DNA of 64,000 nt from Methylomonas paludis (GCF_018734325.1 NZ_CP073754.1:124001-188000); one strand, 5' to 3'; numbered from the stretch's first letter, positions 39,707 to 50,309 are shown. The notes: generated by a model from the letters alone, not told the origin. Numbers and translations: made by a program.

Positions 39707-41124
39707 GCTGATATTCCTGAATCAAGTTCCGCAACATTAACAAAATGGCCGGCAATTGCCGCCGCCGCTGCCATAGCCGGGCTGACCAGATGCGTGCGTC
39801 CGCCGTAACCTTGCCGTCCTTCAAAATTGCGGTTAGAAGTGGATGCACAATGCTCACCAGCTTCCAGACGGTCGGCGTTCATAGCCAGACACATAGAACA
39901 ACCAGGCTCACGCCATTCAAAACCGGCCGCCAGAAAAACTTGATCCAGTCCTTCAGCTTCAGCCTGTTTTTTTACCAGACCCGAGCCCGGCACCACCAAA
40001 ACCTGCTTCACGCCTGCCGCTTTCTGACGGCCATGAATAACCGCCGCAGCCTGGCGCAAATCCTCGATGCGGGAATTAGTGCATGAGCCGATAAACACCC
40101 GATCCAACTGAATATCAGTAATCTTCTGACCAGCTTGCAAACCCATATACTGCAAAGCCCGGCTAATACCTTCCCGCTTGACGCTGTCGGCTTCCTGGGC
40201 TGGATCCGGCACACTGGCATCCACCGCAACCACCATTTCCGGAGAAGTGCCCCAGGTTACCTGCGGCTTGATGGTGGCGGCATCCAGTTCCACAACCTTA
40301 TCAAACACCGCATCGCTGTCTGAATGCAGGGTTTGCCAATACCGCTCAGCTTGATGCCAGTCGCCATCTTTAGGTGAGTAAGGGCGATTCCGGTAATAAT
40401 CGATAGTAATGTCGTCCACGCCAATCAAACCAGCACGTGCGCCGGCCTCAATGGCCATATTACACACTGTCATCCGGCCTTCCATACTCAGTGCACTAAT
40501 CGCAGAACCGGCAAATTCTATGGTATAGCCATTGCCGCCGGCGGTGCCGATATGGCCGATAATGGCCAGCACAATATCCTTGGCCGTCACACCGGGCCGG
40601 GTTTGGCCGTTGACCTTAATCAGCAGATTTTTGGCTTTTTTCTGTACCAGGCACTGCGTAGCCAATGCATGTTCCACTTCCGAGGTACCGATGCCGAATG
40701 CCAGCGCTGCAGATGCTCCGTGCGTGGAGGTATGCGAGTCACCGCATACCACTGTCATGCCCGGCAGTGTCGCGCCCTGTTCTGGCCCCACCACATGCAC
40801 AATACCTTGCCGCACATCATGCATATCAAATTCGGTAATCGCGAATTCAGCACAGTTTTTATCCAGAGTCTCAACCTGCAGACGTGAAACCGGATCAGCA
40901 ATGCCTTGAACACGATCAGTAGTCGGTACATTGTGATCAGCGACGGCCAGATTGCGCTCGGTGCGCCAGGGTTGACGTCCGGCCAGACGCAGGCCATCAA
41001 ACGCCTGCGGCGAAGTGACTTCGTGCAATAACTGTCGGTCTATATAAATCAGACACGAGCCGTCTGCTTCGCGATGCACCACATGATCATCCCAAAGTTT
41101 GTCGTATAAGGTTTTACCTGCCAT
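39703..41124 (-). CDS. leuC: 3-isopropylmalate dehydratase large subunit
   Basis: 473-residue aconitase-family subunit with a [4Fe-4S] cluster. The cluster cysteines are in GSCTNSR near residue 345 and in CSMCLAMN near 407. [11 protein letters not shown] near 127 is the usual substrate-binding segment. First of the leu genes here, 36 bases downstream of adk. No leuA lies in the window, so isopropylmalate synthase must be elsewhere. Confidence 0.97.
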   Translation of the reverse strand: MAGKTLYDKLWDDHVVHREADGSCLIYIDRQLLHEVTSPQAFDGLRLAGRQPWRTERNLAVADHNVPTTDRVQGIADPVSRLQVETLDKNCAEFAITEFDMHDVRQGIVHVVGPEQGATLPGMTVVCGDSHTSTHGASAALAFGIGTSEVEHALATQCLVQKKAKNLLIKVNGQTRPGVTAKDIVLAIIGHIGTAGGNGYTIEFAGSAISALSMEGRMTVCNMAIEAGARAGLIGVDDITIDYYRNRPYSPKDGDWHQAERYWQTLHSDSDAVFDKVVELDAATIKPQVTWGTSPEMVVAVDASVPDPAQEADSVKREGISRALQYMGLQAGQKITDIQLDRVFIGSCTNSRIEDLRQAAAVIHGRQKAAGVKQVLVVPGSGLVKKQAEAEGLDQVFLAAGFEWREPGCSMCLAMNADRLEAGEHCASTSNRNFEGRQGYGGRTHLVSPAMAAAAAIAGHFVNVAELDSGISA

Positions 41125-41160
41125 TGATCGGGTCCCACATAATTAATTGGCTAAAACACA

Positions 41161-42164
<1,004 letters not shown>

Positions 42165-42418
42165 ATGACAATTAAAATGACTGCCGAAGAAAACGCTATT
42201 GTTGAATATATTGAAAGTGGGGAGGCGCAAAGCGTCGATGATGTCGAAAACGAAATAAACCGTTACGCCCAAATGAACAAGCAGAAAGCCATCAGCATTC
42301 GCTTATTGGAAAGCGATATTGAACGGATCAAGGCGAAATCAGTTAGCCAAGGTTCTGATTAGCGCCCTGATACAGCAATCGTGCTATGGCCTGCATCATC
42401 GCGACCCGTAGCCTCGAT
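42165..42418 (+). pseudogene. Frameshifted CopG/BrnA-like antitoxin remnant
   Basis: The intact frame runs 42165-42362 (65 residues): EENAIVEYIESGEAQSVDD, then KAISIRLLESDIERIKAKSVSQG, then a stop. It resembles small ribbon-helix-helix antitoxins whose family ending is typically GIPYQTLISSLIH. That ending is found here in the next frame as LISALIQQ (from about 42354). This would be explained by a deletion of about 14 bases after the SQG codons. The remnant runs into the first tandem repeat at 42391. No intact toxin gene is adjacent. Confidence 0.6.
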
Positions 42419-42968
42419 GCAACGTAGTGGAATCGAGGGGTTCGCAGCGTAGCCTTAATCAAACCAAGATCAGCGGGATTCAACTAAGTCCTGTCCCGCT
42501 TCAACCCAAAATCAACTATCAACGTAGGCATGTAGGGTGGCTTCGCCGCCAGGCAAGCCGCCAAAACTTTGGTGTTAGCTATCCCCAAAACACCGGCGCA
42601 ACGAGAGCAACCTAGCCTGCATCATCGCGACCCGTAGCCTCGATGCAACGTAGTGGAATCGAGGGGTTCGCAGCGTAGCCTTAATCAAACCAAGGTCAGC
42701 GGGATTCAACTTGTCCTGTCCCGCTTCAACCCAAAATCAACTATCAACGTAGGCATGTAGGGTGGCTTTGCCGCCAGGCAAGCCGCCAAAACTTTGGTGT
42801 TAGCTATCCCCAAAACACCGGCGCAACGAGAGCAACCTAGCCTGCATCATCGCGACCCCTAGCCTCGATGCAACGTAGTGGAATCGAGGGGTTCGCAGCG
42901 TAGCCTTAATCAAACCAAGGTCAGCGGGATTCAACTATGTCCTGTCCCGCTTCAACCCAAAATGAACT
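42391..42968. repeat. Tandem repeat, about 2.5 copies of a 226-bp unit
   Basis: Unit starts CTGCATCATCGCGACCC at 42391, 42617 and 42842 (periods 226 and 225). The third copy stops after about 127 bases. Copies differ at only a few positions. Each unit holds CCTCGAT...ATCGAGG (first copy 42412-42438), GCGTAGCCTTAATC, an inverted GCGGGA...TCCCGC pair, and GTAGGGTGGCTTCGCCGCC. The first two words are shared with the element at 34781-34922. No credible coding frame. High identity between copies points to recent duplication. Confidence 0.85.
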
Positions 42969-43010
42969 ATTAAAGAGTCATCCAAGATTACGCTGAATAA
43001 TTACAAAAAA

Positions 43011-43955
43011 TTACCCTTCAACCGCGTTCCTATTATAAAACCAGGTCTCCACAATCAACTGATGCAACTGGTTAAACTCGGATTGCAAGCTGTCCAGGAT
43101 TTCGTGTAAATCCAGCGGTGCAGCGTTTTCCAGATGTATATCCAAAATTTGTTGCTCCAGTTTGGCCAAAGGCTCATGCAAAACTTCAGCATTGGGCAAT
43201 TTTTTAATACAGGCATCGATTTCCAGCAGGCAATAATGCACAGCGCCGGGAAAGTCCGGGCTTTTCAGCAAAAAGCTCAGCACATCTTCGCCGCGTATCC
43301 GTTGCCGCACGTGCTGACGATACATCAGCAAGGCGCTTAAGGACTTCAACAGATTAACCCAGAGAATAGACTCATACTCGCGCATTTTATGGCTGCGATT
43401 TTCCGCCAGCAACACGCTATTAAAATCCAGAATCCGAGTGGTCATATCGGCGCGTTCAATGTGCCGACCTATGCAGATAAACCGATAACTGTCGCTCCGA
43501 CTCATCGCCCCGGATACAAAACCGGTAAAGCGCTGACAGCCGCGTAGAATTTCCTGTAAAAACACCACCCGGCCGCGGCGGCTGTTCAACAACTCCAGAT
43601 TTTTATGGGCATACAGATACATTTCATTCACCTGCTCCCAGGCCTCATCCGGCATTAATTCCCGGCTGGTGCGGATATTTTCCCGCGCAAAGCACAGAGA
43701 GGATAACAGCGAGCTGGGGTTATCCAGGTCAGCGACCAAAAACTTGATAATATTTTGTTCACTCGAATTTTTATGGCTTTGATGAAAAGCCGCTTCCACT
43801 GCGCAGATTTGTAATAAATTTTGCCAGCCCATTTCCACGCCGAACGGCAGATCATAAATCAAATTCATGGTAGAACTGATGAGCCGCGCGGTATTTTCGG
43901 TACGTTCCAGATACCGGGCCAGCCAGTACAGACGTTCTGCAGATCGCGATAACAT
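43011..43955 (-). CDS. Alpha-E domain protein (DUF403)
   Basis: 314 residues, mostly helical. Starts MLSRSAERLYWLARYLERTENTARLI, the diagnostic N-terminus of the alpha-E family, with RSDSYRFICIGRHIERADMTTRIL near residue 160. These proteins are almost always encoded with a circularly permuted ATP-grasp protein and often a transglutaminase and an NTN-hydrolase, in a proposed peptide-synthesis system. The ATP-grasp partner precedes it by one base. No transglutaminase is nearby. The biochemical role is not established. Confidence 0.88.
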   Translation of the reverse strand: MLSRSAERLYWLARYLERTENTARLISSTMNLIYDLPFGVEMGWQNLLQICAVEAAFHQSHKNSSEQNIIKFLVADLDNPSSLLSSLCFARENIRTSRELMPDEAWEQVNEMYLYAHKNLELLNSRRGRVVFLQEILRGCQRFTGFVSGAMSRSDSYRFICIGRHIERADMTTRILDFNSVLLAENRSHKMREYESILWVNLLKSLSALLMYRQHVRQRIRGEDVLSFLLKSPDFPGAVHYCLLEIDACIKKLPNAEVLHEPLAKLEQQILDIHLENAAPLDLHEILDSLQSEFNQLHQLIVETWFYNRNAVEG

Positions 43956-43956
43956 A

Positions 43957-45411
43957 TTATTGTTCCCTATTTATAATCCAGGTGTCTTTGCTGCCGCCGC
44001 CCTGGGAAGAATTCACCACCAGTGAGCCGGCCTTCAAAGCGACGCGAGTCAAGCCACCCGCAGTCACAAAACCATTTTCGCCTTGCAGAATAAACGGTCG
44101 CAAATCAATGTGACGCGGTTCCAGTTTGTCATTGCACAGAGTAGGGCAGGTTGATAAGGCCAGTGTGGGCTGGGCTATATAATTGCGCGGGTTTTTCTTG
44201 ATCAATTTATGAAATTGCTTAATCTCCTTACCGGTGGCGTGGGGGCCCACCAGCATCCCATAGCCGCCGGATTCGTTAGCCGGTTTTACCACCAGTTCTT
44301 CCAAATGTTCCAGCACATAAGCGCATTGCTCCGGGTCGCTACATAAATAAGTGGGTACATTTGGCAATATCGGCTCTTCATTCAGATAATAACGGATCAT
44401 GGCCGGCACATAGGCATACACCACCTTATCGTCGGCTACCCCGGCTCCCGGCGCATTGGCCAGCGCCACATTGCCGGCTTTCCAGGCGCGTATCAAACCT
44501 TTTACCCCTAATATCGAATCAGAATTAAACACCTCCGGATCCAGGAATAAATCATCAATACGCCGGTAAATCACATCCACTTTTTCCAGGCCCTTAATGG
44601 TGCGCATATAAACACAATCATCATTTTTTACCAGCAAATCCCCGCCTTCTACCAGTGTGGCACCCATTTGTTGGGCCAGGAAAGCGTGTTCAAAATAAGC
44701 CGAGTTATAAATGCCTGGTGTCAGCACCGCAATTTGCGGTTGGCTAACCGGGTCAGCTGCCAGCGAAGTCAGCATCTCAAACAACTGTGCCGGATAATCA
44801 TCCACCGGCATAATATTTAAATTGTGCAGTAATTCCGGAAAAATACGTTTGGTAATCACCCGGTTTTCTATCATATACGACACCCCGGAAGGCACCCGCA
44901 AATTATCTTCCAGTACATACACCACGCCATCGCCGGCGCGCACCAGATCACTGCCGCAGATATTGGCCCAGGCACCATACTTGGGCTGGATGCCAATACA
45001 TTCCGGGCGGAAATTTCCGGAACTTTCGATCAAATCAGCCGGTACCAGACCATCCTTAATGATGGCCTGTTCGTTATACACATCATTAATAAAGCAGTTC
45101 AGTGCTTTCAGGCGTTGTTTCAGGCCGGCTTCAATAGACATCCATTCCTGAAAATCAATCAGTCTGGGGATAATGTCAAACGGCCAAGCCCTATCAATAT
45201 TACCTTTTTCGCTGTAAACCGTAAAAGTAATACCCATTTCCAGGATGGCGGCTTCGGCAGCGGAAAGTCGGCCCTTAATGGCTTCGGTGCCCAAAGATTG
45301 TAAATACTGGCTCAAATTGGCGCAGGTTTCGCGAGGTTTGCCCCCCGCATCTATCATTTCGTCGTAAGCCTTGTCGGCTCGGTAATGTGACCAAATCGAA
45401 TGTGTAGACAT
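43957..45411 (-). CDS. Circularly permuted ATP-grasp protein (DUF404/DUF407)
   Basis: 484 residues. Typical stretches are YDEMIDAGGKPR near residue 16, FINDVYNEQAIIKDGLVP near 107, RAGDGVVYVLEDNLRVPSGVSYMIENR near 155, and the C-terminal ATP-grasp motifs VVKPANESGGYGMLVGP near 370 and DLRPFILQGENGFVTAGGLTRVAL near 438. The family is predicted to form amide bonds using ATP, partnered with the alpha-E protein that follows one base later. The substrate is unknown. Confidence 0.9.
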   Translation of the reverse strand: MSTHSIWSHYRADKAYDEMIDAGGKPRETCANLSQYLQSLGTEAIKGRLSAAEAAILEMGITFTVYSEKGNIDRAWPFDIIPRLIDFQEWMSIEAGLKQRLKALNCFINDVYNEQAIIKDGLVPADLIESSGNFRPECIGIQPKYGAWANICGSDLVRAGDGVVYVLEDNLRVPSGVSYMIENRVITKRIFPELLHNLNIMPVDDYPAQLFEMLTSLAADPVSQPQIAVLTPGIYNSAYFEHAFLAQQMGATLVEGGDLLVKNDDCVYMRTIKGLEKVDVIYRRIDDLFLDPEVFNSDSILGVKGLIRAWKAGNVALANAPGAGVADDKVVYAYVPAMIRYYLNEEPILPNVPTYLCSDPEQCAYVLEHLEELVVKPANESGGYGMLVGPHATGKEIKQFHKLIKKNPRNYIAQPTLALSTCPTLCNDKLEPRHIDLRPFILQGENGFVTAGGLTRVALKAGSLVVNSSQGGGSKDTWIINREQ

Positions 45412-45729
45412 ACTGTTTACATCCTTGCTGTGTTGCTTTTATGGTGCGGCTTTGTATTATTTTGGTGCAAAAACCATCGGCTTTTTTAACAACACCCCGG
45501 TTTAAATACCTAAACAGATTTAAGCAATCGACGCGCCAGAATTTACTGGGCCGGTAAGTTGAGTTGCCGGTATTACCCTAACAGGTTCAACGCTGGCCTA
45601 ATTTATACCAATCGGATTTGAAGGATTTTGGTAAATCAATGAATAGGCGGTGTGCGACCTGAAGAGCCACAGTTGCCAAATCCAGTCAAGTCATACTAAA
45701 GTGTTTCATCATATTTTTTGGGTGCCAAA
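45412..45729. other. Intergenic region with a partial thi-box-like word
   Basis: About 318 bases between divergent genes. On the minus strand, around 45566-45592, the sequence reads GAACCTG-TTAG-GG-TAATACCGGC. This resembles the 3' half of a TPP riboswitch, but no 5' half with CTGAGA is present before it. Nothing else recognisable. Confidence 0.3.
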
Positions 45730-46212
45730 ATGCTAATCACCACAGCCTCACCTGCCGATATCCCGGCGCTTTGCGAACTGCTCAGTGTGCTGTTTAGTCA
45801 GGAAGCCGAGTTTCAGCCTGATTATCAGGCCCAAAGCCGGGGCTTGGCCCAGATTATTGCCAAACCTGAAGTCGGTTGTATTTTGCTGGCGCGTTACCAG
45901 CGGCAGGTGGTGGGTATGGTGAATCTGCTTTATACCGTGTCAACCGCCCTGGGTGAGCGGGTAGCCATACTTGAAGATATGGTGGTCAAGCCGGATCAAC
46001 GCATGGCCGGGGTAGGTTCAGCCTTATTAAAACAAGCTATTTTGACCGCTCAGCTGCAAGGCTGTAAACGCATTACCCTGCTGACCGACCAGACTAACCA
46101 AGCGGCACAGCGCTTTTACAGCCGGCATGGTTTCAGGCGCTCCAGCATGGTGCCTATGCGGCTGGATTTAAAGATTGAGCGTACGATTATTCAAAACCAG
46201 AGTGATGGCTAG
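45730..46212 (+). CDS. GNAT-family N-acetyltransferase
   Basis: 160 residues from the ATG at 45730; a TTG at 45718 is a weaker start. The acetyl-CoA loop is in VVKPDQRMAGVGSALLKQAI near residue 90, followed by the NQAAQRFYSRHGFRR motif near 130. The acceptor substrate cannot be told from sequence. Stands alone on the plus strand between two minus-strand units. Confidence 0.82.
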   Translation: MLITTASPADIPALCELLSVLFSQEAEFQPDYQAQSRGLAQIIAKPEVGCILLARYQRQVVGMVNLLYTVSTALGERVAILEDMVVKPDQRMAGVGSALLKQAILTAQLQGCKRITLLTDQTNQAAQRFYSRHGFRRSSMVPMRLDLKIERTIIQNQSDG

Positions 46213-46235
46213 TATTACGCCAATGTTATAGTGAC

Positions 46236-46258
46236 GAAAAAGGCGTAGGATGCGCCTT
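46236..46258 (-). terminator. Terminator of the bioA-rsmE-CPBP unit
   Basis: On the minus strand, AAGGCG-N7-CGCCTT is followed by TTT, in the gap after the CPBP protease gene. The 6-bp stem is short but G+C-rich. Confidence 0.55.
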
Positions 46259-46310
46259 CAGAGTCGGCACATCTATTTGGCGCTTCCGTCAAAGTAATGA
46301 TGGTCAACCA

Positions 46311-47225
46311 CTAGTGCGTTATCTCGGCGACCGCCGCCGCGCTAAAATTCATGCCGCTATAATGTTTGCTGATCAACCAGAACAGCACAATAGCCATTGC
46401 CAGCCAGCCGGCGACCAAAGGTCCCACCACCCCGTCATAATTGCTGACCAGATACAAATAGTCGGCATTGGGGTTAACATTAAACAAATCTTTGCTGAGC
46501 TTGATCTGCCAGACCCAGCCGCAATGACAGCCTATACATAAACCTATGCTGTGTGGGATACGGCTGCGCAGCACCGCCAAAAACACTCCGACCACAAACA
46601 AGGCTAGCCAGGCACTGAAAATAGCCGGATTCAACCAGTTGCCAAACGCCTCTGCCATCAATTTAAAGCCCGATGCCGGTGTCATATCGGCATAGGCAAT
46701 AGTCGAGCTGCTTTTCAAAAAATGCAGGGCCGCATAATAAAACGAACTAATGCCGATTGCTGCCACTGCCCCCATTTTTTGACGTAAACTGGTCAGCAAC
46801 ACTCCCCGGAACAAAATTTCCTCAAACAGGGCAATCAATAAGGCCAGTAATAAGCCTAAGCCGATTTTTTCTGCAAATTTAGCCGCCGTCCACAGCCGGG
46901 TATCGTCAAACACATGTACGTGCAAAATATACAACGCCATCAGCACCGGCAGCAGTGTTATTAAAGCCAGCAGCATACCCTGATAAACCTGTTTAAAAAA
47001 CACGTTGCGCTCGGCAAAGCCTAATGAGCGCCAACTCAGGCCTAACAGCTTTTTCAACGGAAAAATACTGATAATCAGCAAGAACTGGGTGGCTTTACTG
47101 ATAACCTTATCCAGGCTCACAAACTCACCACTGAGCTGCAGAATGCCGTAACTCAACACACAGGCACAAACAATCAAACCGGCCAACCATGCCAGCGGCA
47201 TGATCGCATATATTATTCTAGTCAA
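46311..47225 (-). CDS. CPBP-family intramembrane metalloprotease
   Basis: 304 residues with about eight membrane spans. The active-site set of the CAAX-protease/Abi family is visible: EEILFRG (EExxxR) near residue 138, FYYAALHF (FxxxH) near 162, and a histidine in the C-terminal span GLCIGCHCG near 231. Substrate unknown. Its start overlaps the rsmE end by four bases. Confidence 0.85.
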   Translation of the reverse strand: MTRIIYAIMPLAWLAGLIVCACVLSYGILQLSGEFVSLDKVISKATQFLLIISIFPLKKLLGLSWRSLGFAERNVFFKQVYQGMLLALITLLPVLMALYILHVHVFDDTRLWTAAKFAEKIGLGLLLALLIALFEEILFRGVLLTSLRQKMGAVAAIGISSFYYAALHFLKSSSTIAYADMTPASGFKLMAEAFGNWLNPAIFSAWLALFVVGVFLAVLRSRIPHSIGLCIGCHCGWVWQIKLSKDLFNVNPNADYLYLVSNYDGVVGPLVAGWLAMAIVLFWLISKHYSGMNFSAAAVAEITH

Positions 47226-47950
47226 TTAAAATCTCCCCATAGGGTTTGTACAGCCGCCAAAGCTGCCAGCACCGCTGTTTCGGTACGTAAAATTCTGCTG
47301 CCCATGCGTACCGGAGTAAAACCGGCGGTCAGGGCACACTGGCGTTCCAGCTGGCTAAAACCACCTTCTGGCCCGGACAATAGTGTCAATAAACCATGTT
47401 CATTCTTTAAATCAGCCAGACTGTGTTCAGCATAAGGATCCAGAAATATCTTCAAGTCCTGTTGCTTGCCTACCCAGTCAGGTAAAGCATTAATCTCGCC
47501 AAGCTCTGCCAAATGGCAGCGGCCGGATTGTTCGGCAGCATGTTGGATAATATGTTGCCAGTGCTGCCGACGCTGGTGTTTTTTGTCGTCATTGAATTTG
47601 ATCACACAGCGTTCAGTGATCAACGGTGTTATATGATTAACACCCAGTTCCACCGCTTTCTGTATTGCCCAGTCCATGCGGTCACCTCGGGAAATCCCCA
47701 TGCCCAGCCGCACCTTTAGCGGTGATTCCACATCACGCTGCACCTGCTCATCAATACTTGCACAAACCTGTTTACGGCTGACTTCGCTTAATCGGCAAAT
47801 ATATTCCCCGCCCTGGCCATTAAACAACACCAGAACCTGATCCTGTTTCAGGCGCAGCACGCTGCGTACATAATGAGCGGCAGCGTCATCCAGGGTCAGT
47901 AACTGCCCGCGATTTAAAGCGGCATTGACATAAATACGCGACACCCGCAT
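47222..47950 (-). CDS. rsmE: 16S rRNA m3U1498 methyltransferase
   Basis: 242-residue SPOUT methyltransferase acting on the 30S subunit. N-terminal PUA-like domain (YVRSVLRLKQDQVLVLFNGQGGEY), then the knotted SAM site with MDWAIQKAVELGVNHITPL near residue 92, LLSGPEGGFS near 188 and GSRILRTETAVLAAL near 218. Shares one base with the bioA stop. Confidence 0.95.
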   Translation of the reverse strand: MRVSRIYVNAALNRGQLLTLDDAAAHYVRSVLRLKQDQVLVLFNGQGGEYICRLSEVSRKQVCASIDEQVQRDVESPLKVRLGMGISRGDRMDWAIQKAVELGVNHITPLITERCVIKFNDDKKHQRRQHWQHIIQHAAEQSGRCHLAELGEINALPDWVGKQQDLKIFLDPYAEHSLADLKNEHGLLTLLSGPEGGFSQLERQCALTAGFTPVRMGSRILRTETAVLAALAAVQTLWGDFN

Positions 47951-49314
47951 CAGTCACGCACCGCTAATTGTATACCCTGCCAGGCCACTTCCGTCATCAA
48001 GGCAATCTCCTCTTCGTTAATTACATAAGGCGGCATAAAATAGATCACATTTCCCAAAGGCCGCAGCAGCACCCCGTGTTGTAAGGCATATTTATAAACC
48101 TGTAAGCCGCGCCGCTGCTGCCAGGGGTATGCCACCCGTCCGGCTTTGTCCTGTATCAGCTCTATTGCCACTATCATGCCGGTTTGTCTGACTTCGGCAA
48201 TGTGCGGATGTTCCGCAAAACCAGCCGTCGCCTGCGCCATTTGTGCCGCCAAACCTCGGTTAGCGGCAAGCACATCCTGTTGCTGAAACAGTTCGATAGT
48301 CGCCAGCGCTGCCCGGCAGCCCAAGGCATTTCCGGTATAGCTATGCGAGTGCAAAAACGCACTGAGATTTTGATAGTCATCATAAAAAGCCGCATAAATC
48401 TGGTTGCTGGTCATGACTGCCGATAAGGGCAGGTAGCCTCCAGTCAGGCCTTTGGACAAACACATAAAATCAGGGCTGATAGCGGCTTGCTCACACGCAA
48501 ACAGAGTGCCGGTGCGGCCAAATCCTACCGCAATTTCATCAGCAATCAAATGTACCTGGTATTTGTCACAGGCGGCCCGTAATAGCTTTAGATAAATCGG
48601 GTGATACATGCGCATAGATCCAGCGCATTGCACCAGCGGTTCAATAATCACCGCGCAAACCGATTCGGCATGTTGAGCCAGTACTTGCTCCATTTCGGCA
48701 AAGCGACGCAGCGAATAAGCCTCCCAGCTTTCCCCGCTTTCCCTAAAAAAACAGTCCGGCCCAGGTACCGTAATCACCTCCATTAATAAAGGCGCATAGG
48801 TATTTTTGTATAAATCCACAGCCCCTACTGCCAGTGCGCCCAGTGTCTCGCCGTGATAACTGTTTTCCAGGGTAATAAACTTGGTTTTTTGACTCTGCCC
48901 GGAATTACGCCAATAATGAAAACTCATTTTCAGTGCTACTTCCACAGCGGCTGAACCATTGTCGGCATAAAAACACTTATCCAGACCCGGCGGAGTAATC
49001 TCCACCAGCTTCTCAGCCAACAGTAGCGCCGATTCATGTGTCAGTCCGCCCAGCATCACATGCTCCAGCCGATCCAATTGAGCTTTGATAGCCTGATTGA
49101 TCCAGGGGTGGCTATGACCAAACAAATTGACCCACCAGGAACTGATCGCATCCAGATAGCGCTTACCTTCAAAATCTTCCAGCCATACTCCGGCGCCAGA
49201 TTTTATCGGTATCATAGCCAGTGATTCAGCCAGTTCCGGATCGTGATCTTTCATCTGGCTGCACGGATGCCAGAGGACAGCAAGGTCGCGTTTCACCAGC
49301 TCGGCATTCTTCAT
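47950..49314 (-). CDS. bioA: Adenosylmethionine:8-amino-7-oxononanoate transaminase
   Basis: PLP enzyme of biotin synthesis, using SAM as amino donor to make diaminopelargonate. 454 residues. SSWWVNLFGHSHPWINQAI near residue 60, YADNGSAAVEVALKM near 122, the DEIAVGFGRTG motif near 258, and the PLP lysine in CLSKGLTGGYLPLS near 287. No other bio genes lie here. First gene of a tightly packed bioA-rsmE-CPBP unit. Confidence 0.96.
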   Translation of the reverse strand: MKNAELVKRDLAVLWHPCSQMKDHDPELAESLAMIPIKSGAGVWLEDFEGKRYLDAISSWWVNLFGHSHPWINQAIKAQLDRLEHVMLGGLTHESALLLAEKLVEITPPGLDKCFYADNGSAAVEVALKMSFHYWRNSGQSQKTKFITLENSYHGETLGALAVGAVDLYKNTYAPLLMEVITVPGPDCFFRESGESWEAYSLRRFAEMEQVLAQHAESVCAVIIEPLVQCAGSMRMYHPIYLKLLRAACDKYQVHLIADEIAVGFGRTGTLFACEQAAISPDFMCLSKGLTGGYLPLSAVMTSNQIYAAFYDDYQNLSAFLHSHSYTGNALGCRAALATIELFQQQDVLAANRGLAAQMAQATAGFAEHPHIAEVRQTGMIVAIELIQDKAGRVAYPWQQRRGLQVYKYALQHGVLLRPLGNVIYFMPPYVINEEEIALMTEVAWQGIQLAVRD

Positions 49315-49418
49315 AAATAGTGAGGTTTGGGTGTTTTCGAATTAGCCGGGTATTTTAGGTCAAGCAGCCTCATCGCGCAGATAAAATCAAAGTCCTGCTC
49401 AAAGTAGCGAGAAAATGT

Positions 49419-49446
49419 ATTATGAATATCAAAATTTTCATATAAT
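49419..49446. promoter_or_regulatory. Possible NikR operator/promoter
   Basis: TATGA-N12-TCATA, an imperfect inverted repeat, with TATAAT at 49441-49446, about 55 bases before nikR. The half-sites resemble the GTATGA/TCATAC halves of the E. coli NikR site, but the spacing differs (12 instead of 16). Tentative. Confidence 0.3.
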
Positions 49447-49500
49447 TATCCGGCAGCAAATTAAAGCCGACATCAATTCCAGATAAAAACTGAGGCCGAT

Positions 49501-49962
49501 TTGGAACGTTTTACAATCTCATTAAGCGATGAGCTAGCGACTGAATTTGATCTATGGATACAGGCACGCGGCTATTCCAACCGCTCGGAAGCTGTGCGGG
49601 ATTTACTCAGAAAGGAAATCGAAACCAAGAGATTGGTGCACGATCAGGCCATCTATAGCGTGGCCACCATCTCCTATGTTTACAATCACCACGAACGCAA
49701 TCTCGCCGAACGCCTTGCCAATCTTCAACACGAGGCCCATGATTTAGTTGTCACGGCGACTCATGTGCATCTCGATCATGATGATTGCCTGGAAACCCTG
49801 TTCCTTAAAGGTTTAACCCAGCAAATCCGGCGCTTTACCGATATGCTCTCCGCAGAAACCGGGGTCAGGCATAGCGTAGTTAATTTAGTCCCGGTAAAAC
49901 TGGCTTCGGTTCAGCATAGCCATCATTCCCATGCTCACAGCCATTTTCATCCGCACAGCTAG
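49501..49962 (+). CDS. nikR: Nickel-responsive regulator NikR
   Basis: 153-residue ribbon-helix-helix repressor with an ACT-like metal domain. The DNA-binding part starts MERFTISLSDEL and includes GYSNRSEAVRDLLR. The nickel ligands His77, His88, His90 and Cys96 (THVHLDHDDC) match the family set. An extra histidine-rich tail (SHHSHAHSHFHPHS) follows. Start codon is TTG, behind GAGG at 49492-49495; no closer ATG keeps the fold. It probably controls nickel uptake, which the NiFe hydrogenase in this window would need. No nickel transporter is seen here. Confidence 0.93.
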   Translation: MERFTISLSDELATEFDLWIQARGYSNRSEAVRDLLRKEIETKRLVHDQAIYSVATISYVYNHHERNLAERLANLQHEAHDLVVTATHVHLDHDDCLETLFLKGLTQQIRRFTDMLSAETGVRHSVVNLVPVKLASVQHSHHSHAHSHFHPHS

Positions 49963-49985
49963 AGGGTGTGGCAAATAGCAGCCAT

Positions 49986-50024
49986 AAAAAAGGCCGGAGC
50001 ATTCTAAAATGCCCCAGCCTTTTT
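49986..50024. terminator. Bidirectional terminator between nikR and rpsT
   Basis: AAAAAGGCcGGaGCATT and AATGCcCCaGCCTTTTT form a long stem with two mismatches and a 4-base loop. A/T runs lie on both sides, between convergent genes. Confidence 0.85.
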
Positions 50025-50045
50025 AAATTGAGTCGGTAATGACTA

Positions 50046-50309
50046 TTAAGCCATTGCGCGCAGTCTGTTGTTCAGTCTGCTTTTGCTGCGAGCGGCTTTA
50101 TTCTTGTGAATTAAGCCCTTGTTAACAGCTGAATCAATAATTGGCACGGCGGTTTTAAACGCGACTTGAGCTTGCTCTTTATCGCCTGCTCTGACGGCAG
50201 CGATTACTTTTTTAATAAAAGTACGTAAGTTGCTGCGCTGTCCGGCATTGCGAATACGGCTTTGCTCAGCCTGGCGCGCTCTTTTTTTAGCTTGTGGTGA
50301 ATTAGCCAT
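50046..50309 (-). CDS. rpsT: 30S ribosomal protein S20
   Basis: 87 residues, very basic. Begins [18 protein letters not shown] and has [17 protein letters not shown] near the C-terminus, matching S20, a primary 16S rRNA binder. Divergent from murJ, as often seen in gammaproteobacteria. Confidence 0.98.
   Translation of the reverse strand: MANSPQAKKRARQAEQSRIRNAGQRSNLRTFIKKVIAAVRAGDKEQAQVAFKTAVPIIDSAVNKGLIHKNKAARSKSRLNNRLRAMA

Noticed and set aside
42427-42615. 62-codon open frame in the tandem array
   Set aside because: Lies wholly inside repeat unit one and is broken in the next unit.
45560-45595. TPP-riboswitch-like word on the minus strand upstream of the ATP-grasp gene
   Set aside because: Only the 3' half (GAACCTG...GGTAATACC) fits, one base short. 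The 5' half with CTGAGA and the closing stem are absent, and the downstream genes have no thiamine link.
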